NCBI GenBank assembly: GCA_012798135.1
Contig: JAAZNU010000002.1
Coordinates: 130,658 to 194,657 of the forward strand
Source of the DNA: Veillonellaceae bacterium
GTDB lineage: Bacteria; Bacillota_C; Negativicutes; UBA1444
Length of the DNA: 64,000 nt
Reading direction: 5' to 3'
Below, one piece after another: positions 26,442 to 34,235 of the stretch (within the stretch, counting starts at the first letter, position 1; each line of letters starts with the position of its first letter). The translations under genes were made by a program, and so were the position numbers. The notes under the pieces are model-generated. The model was not told where the DNA came from and made no database searches. It worked only from the letters and a program-made list of their open reading frames with translations.

Positions 26442-26490
26442 GCAGGATGGGAAAGAAGCGCGACACTCCTGCGGGAGTGTTCTTTTTTTT
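26442..26490 (+). promoter_or_regulatory. Leader attenuator: intrinsic terminator before symporter gene
   Basis: ACACTCC (26463-26469) pairs with GGAGTGT (26474-26480) around a TGCG loop, followed by TCTTTTTTTT. GCAGGA at 26442-26447 is exactly complementary to TCCTGC at 26467-26472, so an alternative pairing could break the terminator stem. No other plus-strand gene ends between 25722 and here, so the terminator most simply acts on the symporter leader. Confidence 0.55.
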
Positions 26491-26565
26491 GCCGACTGCA
26501 GAACTTGAAGCAAATCCGCCAGGAAATACCCGTCAGCCAATACAGGTAGAAAGGTAGGAACGAAA

Positions 26566-27981
26566 ATGTCGATTCAACTGATCATCATTATCCTGTACAT
26601 CGCGGTTCTGTTTGGGATCAGCTTTTATGCCAAACGATTGGCTGCAAACGGCAGTACGAACTTTTTATTTGCCGGGAGAAAACTGGGGCCGGGTTTGGTG
26701 GCGGTGAACGTGGCGGGGTTGGCGGTAGGCGCTGCGTCAACCATCGGTGTAGCGGAACAGGCTTTTTCTGTCGGGATCGCGGCCGGCTGGTATAATGGCG
26801 CCTGGGCGGCCGGAGCATTGGTTATGGGTATGGTTGCGGCGGCGCGCTACCGGGAAATGAATTGTACGACGGTACCGGAGCTGTTTGAACGGTACTATGA
26901 TAAGAAAAGCCGCATTATTGCGGTTTTCGGCCTGATTGTTATCCAGATGGTGATCACGTCACTGCAGTATTTAGCGGGTGGCGCCATTCTTTCTTCCCTG
27001 TTGCCGGATATTTTTTCCTTTCAGGGGGGAATGATTGTCAGCGCCGTGGTATTTATCGGAGTGACTCTGATTGGCGGACTGTGGTCTTCCGGACTTTCCA
27101 ATATTGTTAGTTTGATATTGATTTATATCGGTGTGTTGGCAGGCACCTTCGTGACTGTTGCACGTCAGGGCGGCATCGCGAACATCGCCGCGCAGTTGCC
27201 GCAAGGAACGGACTGGTTTTCACCGGTCGGCGGTATTGGGTTGGCAACGGTCATCGGCTGGTTTGTGGTCATGATCACGCAGACAATCTCGGCGCAGGGT
27301 CCGGTGCAAATCGCCTGCGGCGCCCGCGACGGCAAGGCGGCCCGTAACGGATATCTGTGGGGCGCATTGCTGATTTTCCCGATTGGTTTTTTGTGCGCCT
27401 TGATGGGCATGGCCGCCAAAGTCGCCTATCCCACCATCAAAGCGACCATGGCCTTGCCGCAGATCATCATGAGCCTGGATCCCCTGCTGTCGGGAACAAC
27501 TTTGGCGGCGTTGTGGGCGGCGGATGTGTCTACCGCCTGCACGTTGCTGTTGGGAGCCGGCACCTTGTTTTCCCAGGATATTTACAAACGGTTTGTCGCT
27601 CCGACGATCACCGAGAGTAAGTATGTGGTTGTTAACCGGGCGGCTATTTTGGCTATCGGACTGATTACTCTTTGGCTGGCCTTCAATGCGGTCGGAATTC
27701 TGCGTACGATGTTGATCGGCCTGAGCCTGACCACTGCTTTCACCGTTGTCTTTCTGTTCACGGTGCTGGCTCCGGGTCTATGCCGGAAAAATTCCGCGTT
27801 CTACACCACTGTCGTCGGTATAGCTTCGCTGGCTGCTTGGCAATGGATTCCTGCTGTGCAGATTTTCGTCCATCCAATTTACATGGAATGGTTAGTTTGC
27901 CTGGCGACGTTCTTCCTGGTGGCGGTGCTGGATCAAGAAAAAATTCCGGAAGCCGCGCTGGCTTCCAAGTCGGCAGCTTGA
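26566..27981 (+). CDS. Sodium:solute symporter (SSS family)
   Basis: This 471-residue protein has 12-13 spans. The SSS signature is visible in the early helices (FLFAGRKLGPGLVAVNVAGLAVGAASTIGVAE broken over TM1-2) and later WAADVSTACTLLLGAGTLFSQDIYKRF. Such proteins import organic acids, amino acids or sugars with Na+. The substrate cannot be read from sequence. It is 29 bp upstream of a HutP-type protein, and urocanase is encoded on the same chromosome, so histidine or urocanate uptake is a reasonable guess. The leader carries an intrinsic terminator, suggesting attenuation control. The ribosome site is AGAAAGGTAGG. Confidence 0.85.
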   Translation: MSIQLIIIILYIAVLFGISFYAKRLAANGSTNFLFAGRKLGPGLVAVNVAGLAVGAASTIGVAEQAFSVGIAAGWYNGAWAAGALVMGMVAAARYREMNCTTVPELFERYYDKKSRIIAVFGLIVIQMVITSLQYLAGGAILSSLLPDIFSFQGGMIVSAVVFIGVTLIGGLWSSGLSNIVSLILIYIGVLAGTFVTVARQGGIANIAAQLPQGTDWFSPVGGIGLATVIGWFVVMITQTISAQGPVQIACGARDGKAARNGYLWGALLIFPIGFLCALMGMAAKVAYPTIKATMALPQIIMSLDPLLSGTTLAALWAADVSTACTLLLGAGTLFSQDIYKRFVAPTITESKYVVVNRAAILAIGLITLWLAFNAVGILRTMLIGLSLTTAFTVVFLFTVLAPGLCRKNSAFYTTVVGIASLAAWQWIPAVQIFVHPIYMEWLVCLATFFLVAVLDQEKIPEAALASKSAA

Positions 27982-28010
27982 TCGGTTGCCGCGGCAAAGG
28001 GGGATGTTAA

Positions 28011-28433
28011 ATGGTTCCGCTAACAAGTCTGGATGTTGGACGCGCTGCCCTGAAGATGGCGGTCACGGATAATCGGGCCGACGAGCAGGATTTGCGGCTG
28101 CAAATGTTTCAACAGCAGAATATCCAAGCCATTGCCATTGATTTTGGCGGCGAGTTTGTGCCATCCGTCAAAAAAATCATTGAGCGGGCGGTGGTGGCGG
28201 CGCAGCGGCAAGGGCTGGTTCCGTCCAACCATGTCGGCGAAGGTGCGGTTGCTGGCGCGACCAGGGCTGCATTGGGGCAGATTTCCGCCCAGGCGGTCGG
28301 TCTTTCCGTTGGTGGAAAAATTGGTGTCGCCCGTCACGGAGAACATTTGTGTGTGGCAATTTTTCTGGGCATTGGGGTTTTGAACCTAAACGAAGTAGCG
28401 GTAGGCTTGGCCCACCGCTCGCTTCCCGAGTGA
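28011..28433 (+). CDS. hutP: HutP-family RNA-binding antiterminator
   Basis: This 140-residue protein has the HutP hallmark EGAVAGATRAAL followed by GLSVGGKIGVARHGEHLCVAIF and ending GVLNLNEVAVGLAHRS. In Bacillus subtilis HutP binds histidine and Mg2+ and then grips NAG triplets in the hut leader RNA, letting polymerase pass a terminator. His74 and His135 appear to correspond to two metal-binding His of that protein; I cannot clearly place the third. The gene follows the symporter by 29 bp with a GGGGGATG site. A terminator in the symporter leader would be a natural target, though no regular NAG spacing was found there. Confidence 0.85.
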   Translation: MVPLTSLDVGRAALKMAVTDNRADEQDLRLQMFQQQNIQAIAIDFGGEFVPSVKKIIERAVVAAQRQGLVPSNHVGEGAVAGATRAALGQISAQAVGLSVGGKIGVARHGEHLCVAIFLGIGVLNLNEVAVGLAHRSLPE

Positions 28434-28452
28434 TTTTACGACTCGCTGTTGG

Positions 28453-29271
28453 TTAATGTTTCCGTTTGCTCTTTGCCGGTTCCGGGGATGCCGGCGCCGG
28501 TTGCCCTGCTTTTTGTCGACCGAACCACCAACTGGCCAGCAAACCGAGAACAATGACGGCCAGGCTGGTCAATTGGGCGGATTTCAGACCGAACGCCAAC
28601 GTCCCGTAATCACCGCGCAAATATTCTAGGAAGAAACGGGCGACGGAGTAGAGTATCGCATAAAGGGCGAAAATTTGCCCTTTGGCATGCGGGACATAGC
28701 GAGCCAGCAGCAGCAAAACGAAGATAATGACGTCAATTTGGCCTTCCCAGACCTCTGTCGGCCACAATGGTTGCGCGCCGAATGTCGCGTGGGCCAATGT
28801 TCCGCTTGGATAGAGCAGGCCGAAAGCGCCGCCGGTGGGACTGCCGAATGCGTCGCCGTTCAGGAGGTTGGCCATCCGGCCGATTGACTGGCCGATGATC
28901 ACTGCGGGCGCGGCAACAATATCCGCGAACTCCCAGGTGTCGATGCCGTGTTTTTTGGTGTACCAATAACCGACGAGAACACCGGCGATGACGCCACCCT
29001 GGATGGCCATGCCGCCTTGCCAGACGAAAGGGATTTCCAATAGATGATCCTTATAGTAGGCCCAATCAAAGAATAGCACATCCCAAAGGCGGGCCCCAAC
29101 AATCCCGGCCAGTCCACAATATAGTCCCATGTCCGGTACGTGTTCATGCCAGCGTCCGTCCTGACGGGCCAAAAACCAGGCCGTGCCGGTGGCCAGGAAA
29201 ATACTCAGACACATGATCAACCCATACATGCGGATGGGAAAATCGCCAATATGGAAGAGATATTGATGCAT
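28453..29271 (-). CDS. lgt: Prolipoprotein diacylglyceryl transferase
   Basis: Lgt attaches diacylglycerol from phosphatidylglycerol to the lipobox Cys of prolipoproteins. This 272-residue protein has seven hydrophobic segments and the Lgt signature GRMANLLNGDAFGSPT. The N-terminus FHIGDFPIRMYGLIM is also typical, and a basic tail (SKRKH) ends the protein. AGGAGG precedes ATG. It is 10 bp downstream of the CsoR-like gene on the same strand and may be co-transcribed. A lipoprotein substrate, DctP, is encoded at 35.6 kb. Confidence 0.95.
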   Translation of the reverse strand: MHQYLFHIGDFPIRMYGLIMCLSIFLATGTAWFLARQDGRWHEHVPDMGLYCGLAGIVGARLWDVLFFDWAYYKDHLLEIPFVWQGGMAIQGGVIAGVLVGYWYTKKHGIDTWEFADIVAAPAVIIGQSIGRMANLLNGDAFGSPTGGAFGLLYPSGTLAHATFGAQPLWPTEVWEGQIDVIIFVLLLLARYVPHAKGQIFALYAILYSVARFFLEYLRGDYGTLAFGLKSAQLTSLAVIVLGLLASWWFGRQKAGQPAPASPEPAKSKRKH

Positions 29272-29281
29272 ATGGAGCCTC

Positions 29282-29557
29282 CTACTTTTTCACAAATGTA
29301 AGCAATTGCCGGACGATTTGTTCCACTTTTTGACGCTCGGCGGCCAAGGCTGGGGAATCTTCGCACAAACATTGAATGGCATTGTTCTCCAACAAAAAAA
29401 GGCCGATTTTGTCGATGGCTGCGCGGACGGCGGCGATTTGTACGAGCAGATTGGCGCAGGGTTGATCTTCCATCAACATTCGTTCGATTCCGGCAATATG
29501 CCCGCGAACATTTTTTAACCGGGCTAAAACTTCGTCCTTGATCTGGGGGTCTGTCAT
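29282..29557 (-). CDS. CsoR/CstR-family repressor with His-to-Asn change
   Basis: This 91-residue all-helical protein has the CsoR/RcnR fold pattern (LKNVRGHIAGIERML, then IAAVRAAIDKIGLFLLE). The CsoR copper fingerprint is Cys-His-Cys; here the aligned positions are Cys34, Asn59 and Cys63, with the exact 25- and 4-residue spacing. Loss of His with both Cys kept resembles CstR, which senses persulfide by Cys-Cys crosslinks. Ni sensors also keep a His here, so Ni or Cu sensing looks less likely. ATG at 29557 has GGAGGTG upstream; GTG at 29566 would overlap that site. It is divergent from a LarA gene. Confidence 0.85.
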   Translation of the reverse strand: MTDPQIKDEVLARLKNVRGHIAGIERMLMEDQPCANLLVQIAAVRAAIDKIGLFLLENNAIQCLCEDSPALAAERQKVEQIVRQLLTFVKK

Positions 29558-29576
29558 AATGGTCACCTCCTTCTGA

Positions 29577-29600
29577 ATCCCCCTGCGGGGGGTAGGGGGA
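29577..29600. promoter_or_regulatory. Candidate CsoR-family operator
   Basis: CCCCCTGCGGGGGG followed by TAGGGGG lies directly upstream of the repressor gene. Operators of CsoR/CstR proteins are GC-rich dyads of C and G runs with short AT flanks. This fits autoregulation and control of the divergent LarA gene. Confidence 0.55.
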
Positions 29601-29601
29601 T

Positions 29602-29619
29602 GTTATAGAATATTATAAC
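29602..29619. promoter_or_regulatory. AT-rich dyad before LarA gene
   Basis: GTTATA and TATAAC flank GAATAT, giving a perfect 6-bp-arm dyad 38 bp before the LarA start. It could be a second operator or part of the -10 region. Confidence 0.4.
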
Positions 29620-29656
29620 GGCTAGTTAGGAATTTTGGCAATTGGAGGAATGAACC

Positions 29657-30955
29657 ATGCGAGAAAAGATGTTCAGTTTTGGATTTGGCAGTGCAACTAT
29701 GGAACTAAGCCTGCCGGAAGAAAAAATCATTTATGAGATTGAAGGACGGCCGGCGGCGGCGATTGCCAATGCGTCGGACGCGGTGACGGCGGCCTTGCGC
29801 AACCCGATTGGGACGCCGCCCCTGAGAGAGATTGTCAAACCGGGTGAAAGCGTGGCGATCATCGTCAGTGACATAACACGAGCCTGGGTCAAATCCAACT
29901 TGTTTTTGCCGCCACTGTTGGATGAATTGAATGCCGCCGGCATCCCGGACCGGGATATTTTCATTGTGATTGCGCTCGGCGCTCACCGGCCCCATACGGA
30001 AGAAGAGGATGTGACTGTCTGCGGTGCCGGTGTATGCCACAGAGTCCGCGTCTATCAACACAATGCCCGGGACAAGGCGGGACTGGTTTATAGCGGCAAG
30101 ACCTCCCGCGGCGTGGAAGTCTGGAACAACAAACGGGTTATGGAAGCCGACCGGATCATTCTGACCGGCGGCATCGTGTATCATTTGATGGCCGGATTCG
30201 GCGCCGGCCGCAAGGCGGTCATGCCGGGCATCAGCGGTTACGATACGATTCAGGCGAATCATCGGTTCTGCCTCCATCCGGAGGTGGGCGGCGGCCTTAA
30301 TCCAAATTGCATGTCCGGGAAAACAGCGGGCAATGACATGCATGAAGACCAGATGGAGATTGCGGCCTTGGTGGACCCCGATTTTCTGCTCAATGTCGTG
30401 TGCACTCCGGAAGGAAAGTATGCCGGAATCTTTGCCGGGCACTGGCAGAAGGCCTGGGAAGAGGGGTGCAAACTGGTCGAACGGATTTATGGGATTCCGA
30501 TTGAACAAAAGGCGGATTTGGTTATCGCTTCCGCCGGCGGCTTTCCCAAGGATATTAACCTGTATCAGGGGGCCAAGACGCTGGATAATGCCTATATGGC
30601 GACGAAATCCGGCGGGGTGGCGATTTGCTTCCTGGAATGCCGGGACATCATGGAGCCGGCGGAATTCAGCGACTGGTTCAAGTATCCGGATGCTCTGGCC
30701 TTTGAAAAAGCGTTGCGGGCGGCGTTTACCGTCCCGGGTTTTATCGCGTTCAAATGTATTTCCATTGCCCAGGATATTTCGATGATCGTGGTGACCAAAC
30801 CGGAAAACGCGGAGTTTATCCGTAAAACCGGCATGATTCCGGCTGCTTCCGCCGAAGAGGCGATGCGGATCGCCCGCGAAAAAATCGGCCGCGATGACTT
30901 CACCATCGCGGTGATGAGCCATGCGGCCAATACGGTGCCAATTTTGAAAAGATAA
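29657..30955 (+). CDS. larA: LarA-family nickel-pincer racemase/epimerase homologue 1
   Basis: This 432-residue protein belongs to the LarA (DUF2088) family, which inverts the hydroxyl-bearing carbon of 2-hydroxyacids using a nickel-pincer nucleotide. All four key residues of L. plantarum LarA (His108, His174, Lys184, His200) are present at His110, His176, Lys186 and His202, in ALGAHRPH, GGIVYHLMAG, GAGRKAVMPG and QANHRF. Lys186 would carry the cofactor. The substrate is open: characterised homologues include lactate, malate and gluconate enzymes. It appears to be a single gene after GGAGGA, divergent from a CstR-like repressor. LarE is encoded at 12.0 kb. Confidence 0.8.
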   Translation: MREKMFSFGFGSATMELSLPEEKIIYEIEGRPAAAIANASDAVTAALRNPIGTPPLREIVKPGESVAIIVSDITRAWVKSNLFLPPLLDELNAAGIPDRDIFIVIALGAHRPHTEEEDVTVCGAGVCHRVRVYQHNARDKAGLVYSGKTSRGVEVWNNKRVMEADRIILTGGIVYHLMAGFGAGRKAVMPGISGYDTIQANHRFCLHPEVGGGLNPNCMSGKTAGNDMHEDQMEIAALVDPDFLLNVVCTPEGKYAGIFAGHWQKAWEEGCKLVERIYGIPIEQKADLVIASAGGFPKDINLYQGAKTLDNAYMATKSGGVAICFLECRDIMEPAEFSDWFKYPDALAFEKALRAAFTVPGFIAFKCISIAQDISMIVVTKPENAEFIRKTGMIPAASAEEAMRIAREKIGRDDFTIAVMSHAANTVPILKR

Positions 30956-30965
30956 GGATCAGGGA

Positions 30966-31658
30966 TCAGATAATTTTTTTCGGTTCAAAGTTTATTGCGT
31001 CGCAGGCCACCAAGTGGCAGGCGGCGCTTTTGATTTGTCCCCGCGGCGCCATATGGGCGCCATCTCCGTGAATGTGGCCGAATACGCAGTACTCCACTTC
31101 ATACTCCGCCAACAGGTCCGTAAAGCCGTTATCGCATTCCTCAAGATAGATGGGCGGGTAGTGCAACATGACGATGATACGATTGCAGCCACCGGCGTGG
31201 GCAGCAACCAGTGAAGTGCGGAGCCGGGAGACTTCCCGGCGGTAAACCGGTTCATCCTCCGGTTTGAAAAAGGGATCGCAGGGGGTAAGCCAGCCGCGGC
31301 TGCCGCATATTCCCCAGCCTTCAGCCCGGAAAAAATTATTGTGCAAAAAATATAGACTGGCCGGTGATTCCTGCGCCATTTTTCCCACGGTACCCCACCA
31401 GTAGTCATGGTTGCCGCGGACCAGTATCTTTTGTCCAGGCAACTCGGCAATGGCGGCTAGGTCAACGAGAGCCTCTTTCCATTTCATAGCCCAGGATGTA
31501 TCCCCGGCAATCAACACCGTGTCTTCAGGCTGAATCAGATTTAGCCAGGATTGCCGGACTTTTTCCCAATGGTTTTCCCAGGCCGGGCTGAAACGATCCA
31601 TGGGTTTCGTCGGCGGATTGCCGGATAAGTGCAGATCGGCGAGTGCGTAGATTGACAT
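30966..31658 (-). CDS. Metallophosphoesterase
   Basis: This 230-residue calcineurin-like phosphoesterase has the metal motifs ADLHLS (Asp, His), AGDTSW (GD), RGNHDYWW (GNHD), MLHYPP (His) and FGHIHGDG (GHxH). Metal-dependent hydrolysis of a phosphoester is likely; the substrate is unknown. ATG at 31658 with AGGAGA is preferred, since the upstream in-frame extension has no ribosome site. It converges on LarA with only 10 bp between stops and no clear terminator. Confidence 0.85.
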   Translation of the reverse strand: MSIYALADLHLSGNPPTKPMDRFSPAWENHWEKVRQSWLNLIQPEDTVLIAGDTSWAMKWKEALVDLAAIAELPGQKILVRGNHDYWWGTVGKMAQESPASLYFLHNNFFRAEGWGICGSRGWLTPCDPFFKPEDEPVYRREVSRLRTSLVAAHAGGCNRIIVMLHYPPIYLEECDNGFTDLLAEYEVEYCVFGHIHGDGAHMAPRGQIKSAACHLVACDAINFEPKKII

Positions 31659-31797
31659 AGAATCTCCTAACAAAACAATGTTCCGCGTCGGGCGACTGCC
31701 CACTTTTATACTCTTTCCCGGAATTTATGAAAAATCCTGCAAAAACTCGTGCAACAGGCAGGGAAAAGACAAATGAATCCTGAATAAATACATGTGG

Positions 31798-31829
31798 TAA
31801 TCAGAGAAGACAATTGCCTCCCCTGATTA
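31798..31829. promoter_or_regulatory. Inverted repeat upstream of kinase-PdxA-Lar operon
   Basis: TAATCAG (31798-31804) and CTGATTA (31823-31829) flank 18 nt that contain CAATTG at the centre. The dyad lies about 83 bp before the first gene of the operon and could be an operator. Confidence 0.4.
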
Positions 31830-31911
31830 TTACTTTTGATCGCTGGCAAAGCGGCCTGGTATTCCTTGAATGGTCCTTTCAATCCGTAAGAAAGATCGGT
31901 GATATTGGGAT

Positions 31912-33210
31912 ATGCTGAAATTGGCCGTAATAGCCGATGATCTGACCGGCGCGAATGACTCCGGAGTACAGTTTGCCAAACATGGATTAACTGTCCACGT
32001 TTTCTTAAGTGATTCGTCGACAGGCATTGGCAATGCTCTGCCGGATGTTATGATTCTGGATACTGATAGTCGGGCGTTGCCGTCTGAGCAGGCTGCCGCC
32101 AGGGTACGGGCGACTGGGAAAATTGTCCGGTCGGCGGGTCCGGCAGTACCGGCGATTTTCAAAAAAATTGATTCGACGCTACGCGGCAACATCGGCGCCG
32201 AAATCGATGCGGCGCTGGCTGAATATGGACTCGCTTGGGCGGCAGTTGTACCGGCATATCCGCAAAATGGCCGAATTACGGTGGGGGGGTGGCATTTGCT
32301 GCGGCAAGTGCCGCTGGCAGAGAGTGAGGTGGCGCGCGATCCCAAGACGCCTGTTCACGAATCGGTGGTGCCGCGGTTGTTATCGAAGCAGTCCGTTAAT
32401 CCCGTTGCCCATGTGGATCTGTCCGACGTATGCCGCGGAACAGATGCGATTAGCGGGCGCATTGCCGAGTTGCGCCGGCAGGGAAACCGAATCATTTCCT
32501 TCGATGCTTCGACCGCGACACATTTGCAGACGATTGTCGCGGCGCTGGCGGCGGCGAAAGAACTGCCACTTTGGGTGGGGTGCGCCGGACTGGCGGAAAT
32601 GATTCCGACAGTCATGCGCTGGGAAAAGCAGCGCAGGCAGGTAGCGAAGAAAACCACCGGGCCGGTTCTGGCCGTGGCTGGCAGTGTCAGTCCTGTGACT
32701 GCCCGGCAGATGGAACGATTTCTGGCCGGCGACAATGCCCGGCTGGTTTCGTTGCGGGCTGAATCCTTGCTGACCGACGAGACGACGGAGTTGTCGCGCT
32801 GTATCCGCGAAGCGAAGGAATGGCTGAAGTTGGGACAAGATGTCCTGATCGCTTCGGCGGTGGATGCCGATGCCGTCGCCAGGGCCTGCGCGCTCGGGAC
32901 TCAAAAAGGAGTGGGGCGCCAGGGCGTCAGTGAAAGAGTGGCCAGTGCCCTGGGATTAATTGTTCAGGACTTGATTGTACTGCCACTGGCGGGAATATTT
33001 CTTACCGGTGGCGATACGGCGGTTTCTGTTTGTCGTGCTTTGGGAGTCGAATCCATTGACATATTAACGGAAGTTTTACCGGGAATTCCGTTGGGGCAAC
33101 TGGTTGGCGGCGACTGTCCGGGACTCCGGGTTGTGACCAAGGCGGGGGCGTTCGGCGATGATAATGCGATTGTGGAAGCGGTAAAAGTACTAAAGGGAAA
33201 AGGAGAATGA
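31912..33210 (+). CDS. Four-carbon acid sugar kinase (DUF1537; threonate/erythronate kinase type)
   Basis: Family members phosphorylate the 4-hydroxyl of D-threonate, D-erythronate, L-threonate or 2-oxo-tetronate. In 432 residues the N-terminal substrate domain begins VIADDLTGANDSGVQFAKHG with KKIDSTLRGN, and the C-terminal ATP domain ends in LTGGDTAVSVCRALGV and GAFGDDNAIV. This is first in an eight-gene operon and overlaps pdxA by 4 nt. Kinase plus PdxA2 is the known module for tetronate breakdown to dihydroxyacetone phosphate. No strong ribosome site is seen before ATG. The exact stereochemistry cannot be read from sequence. Confidence 0.85.
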   Translation: MLKLAVIADDLTGANDSGVQFAKHGLTVHVFLSDSSTGIGNALPDVMILDTDSRALPSEQAAARVRATGKIVRSAGPAVPAIFKKIDSTLRGNIGAEIDAALAEYGLAWAAVVPAYPQNGRITVGGWHLLRQVPLAESEVARDPKTPVHESVVPRLLSKQSVNPVAHVDLSDVCRGTDAISGRIAELRRQGNRIISFDASTATHLQTIVAALAAAKELPLWVGCAGLAEMIPTVMRWEKQRRQVAKKTTGPVLAVAGSVSPVTARQMERFLAGDNARLVSLRAESLLTDETTELSRCIREAKEWLKLGQDVLIASAVDADAVARACALGTQKGVGRQGVSERVASALGLIVQDLIVLPLAGIFLTGGDTAVSVCRALGVESIDILTEVLPGIPLGQLVGGDCPGLRVVTKAGAFGDDNAIVEAVKVLKGKGE

Positions 33211-34232
33211 GCAATTTGAAACCGTTACTGGGGATTACGATGGGCGATGCTACCGGCTGCGGTCCGGAAATCATTGTGAAATCGTTGGGCGAAGCATCGT
33301 TTTACGACATAAGTCGGCCATTCGTCATCGGTGACGCAAAAATCATGAAACGGGCCGCGAATATTGTGGGCGCCGCAGTACAGATCCGAACCGTCGGGAA
33401 TGTGAGTGAAGCGGGTAATACTTTTGGCGTGATTGACGTATTGGATCTGGACAACCTGCCGACGGATCTGCCGTTCGCCAAAGTCGACGCACGCGCAGGA
33501 AAAGCGGCGTATGAGTATGTGGCCCGCGGCGTCGACCTAGCCATGCGAAATGAAATTGACGCAATCGTCACCGCACCGCTGAACAAGGAGGCAATGAATC
33601 TCGGCGGCTTCCATTATGCCGGTCACACGGAAATCCTCGGGGCGTTGTCCGGCACGAAGGACTACGCGATGATGTTGGTCGGCGGGCCGCTGCGGGTTAT
33701 TCACGTCAGCACCCATGTTTCGCTGCGGGAAGCCTGCAACCGGACGAAACAGGCGAGAGTGCTGAAGGTCATCGAATTGGCCGATGAATCCTGCAAACTA
33801 TTGGGCTTATCGGAACCGCGCGTGGCGGTGGCCGGTTTGAATCCGCACGCTGGCGAAGGCGGGCTGTTTGGGACGGAAGAAATTGAAGAAATTATCCCGG
33901 CTATTGAGGCGGCCAAAGGCAAAGGCATCAACGTGTCCGGCCCGATCGCCCCGGATACGGTGTTTTATCGGGCGGCCCTGAAAGACCATTTTGATATTGT
34001 GGTCTGCATGTATCACGATCAAGGCCATATCCCAATGAAAGTGCTCAGCTTCGAAACCGGCGTAAACGTCACTGTGGGGTTGCCGTTTATCCGGACCTCG
34101 GTCGATCACGGAACGGCCTTTGGCAAGGCCGGCAAAGGAACCGCCGATCACCGCAGCTTAAACGAGTCCATTTTGTTGGGCGCCAAAATGGCGGAAACCC
34201 GTCGCAAAAAAATGATGGAACAAGGGGTGTGA
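33207..34232 (+). CDS. pdxA2: PdxA2-type 4-phospho-tetronate dehydrogenase
   Basis: PdxA-family enzymes oxidise the 3-hydroxyl of 4-phospho-threonate-like compounds with NAD+, followed by decarboxylation. Conserved segments are GITMGDATGCGPEI at the N-terminus, TAPLNKEAMNLGGFHYAGHTE broken at the metal His, MYHDQGHIPMK, and RTSVDHGTAFG. Length (341) is normal. The kinase upstream overlaps by 4 nt and a LarA gene follows after 3 nt. This context argues for catabolic PdxA2 rather than vitamin B6 synthesis, since no other pdx gene is here. The product would be dihydroxyacetone phosphate if the substrate is a tetronate. Confidence 0.88.
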   Translation: MSNLKPLLGITMGDATGCGPEIIVKSLGEASFYDISRPFVIGDAKIMKRAANIVGAAVQIRTVGNVSEAGNTFGVIDVLDLDNLPTDLPFAKVDARAGKAAYEYVARGVDLAMRNEIDAIVTAPLNKEAMNLGGFHYAGHTEILGALSGTKDYAMMLVGGPLRVIHVSTHVSLREACNRTKQARVLKVIELADESCKLLGLSEPRVAVAGLNPHAGEGGLFGTEEIEEIIPAIEAAKGKGINVSGPIAPDTVFYRAALKDHFDIVVCMYHDQGHIPMKVLSFETGVNVTVGLPFIRTSVDHGTAFGKAGKGTADHRSLNESILLGAKMAETRRKKMMEQGV

Positions 34233-34235
34233 ACA

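Noticed and set aside
26400..26460. HutP recognition triplets in the symporter leader
   Set aside because: UAG/NAG triplets occur, but with spacing of 5-6 nt and not the regular 4 nt of known HutP sites, so I do not list them as a site.
29705..30922. 405-codon minus-strand open frame opposite larA
   Set aside because: The forward frame has all LarA catalytic residues; the reverse frame has no recognisable motif.
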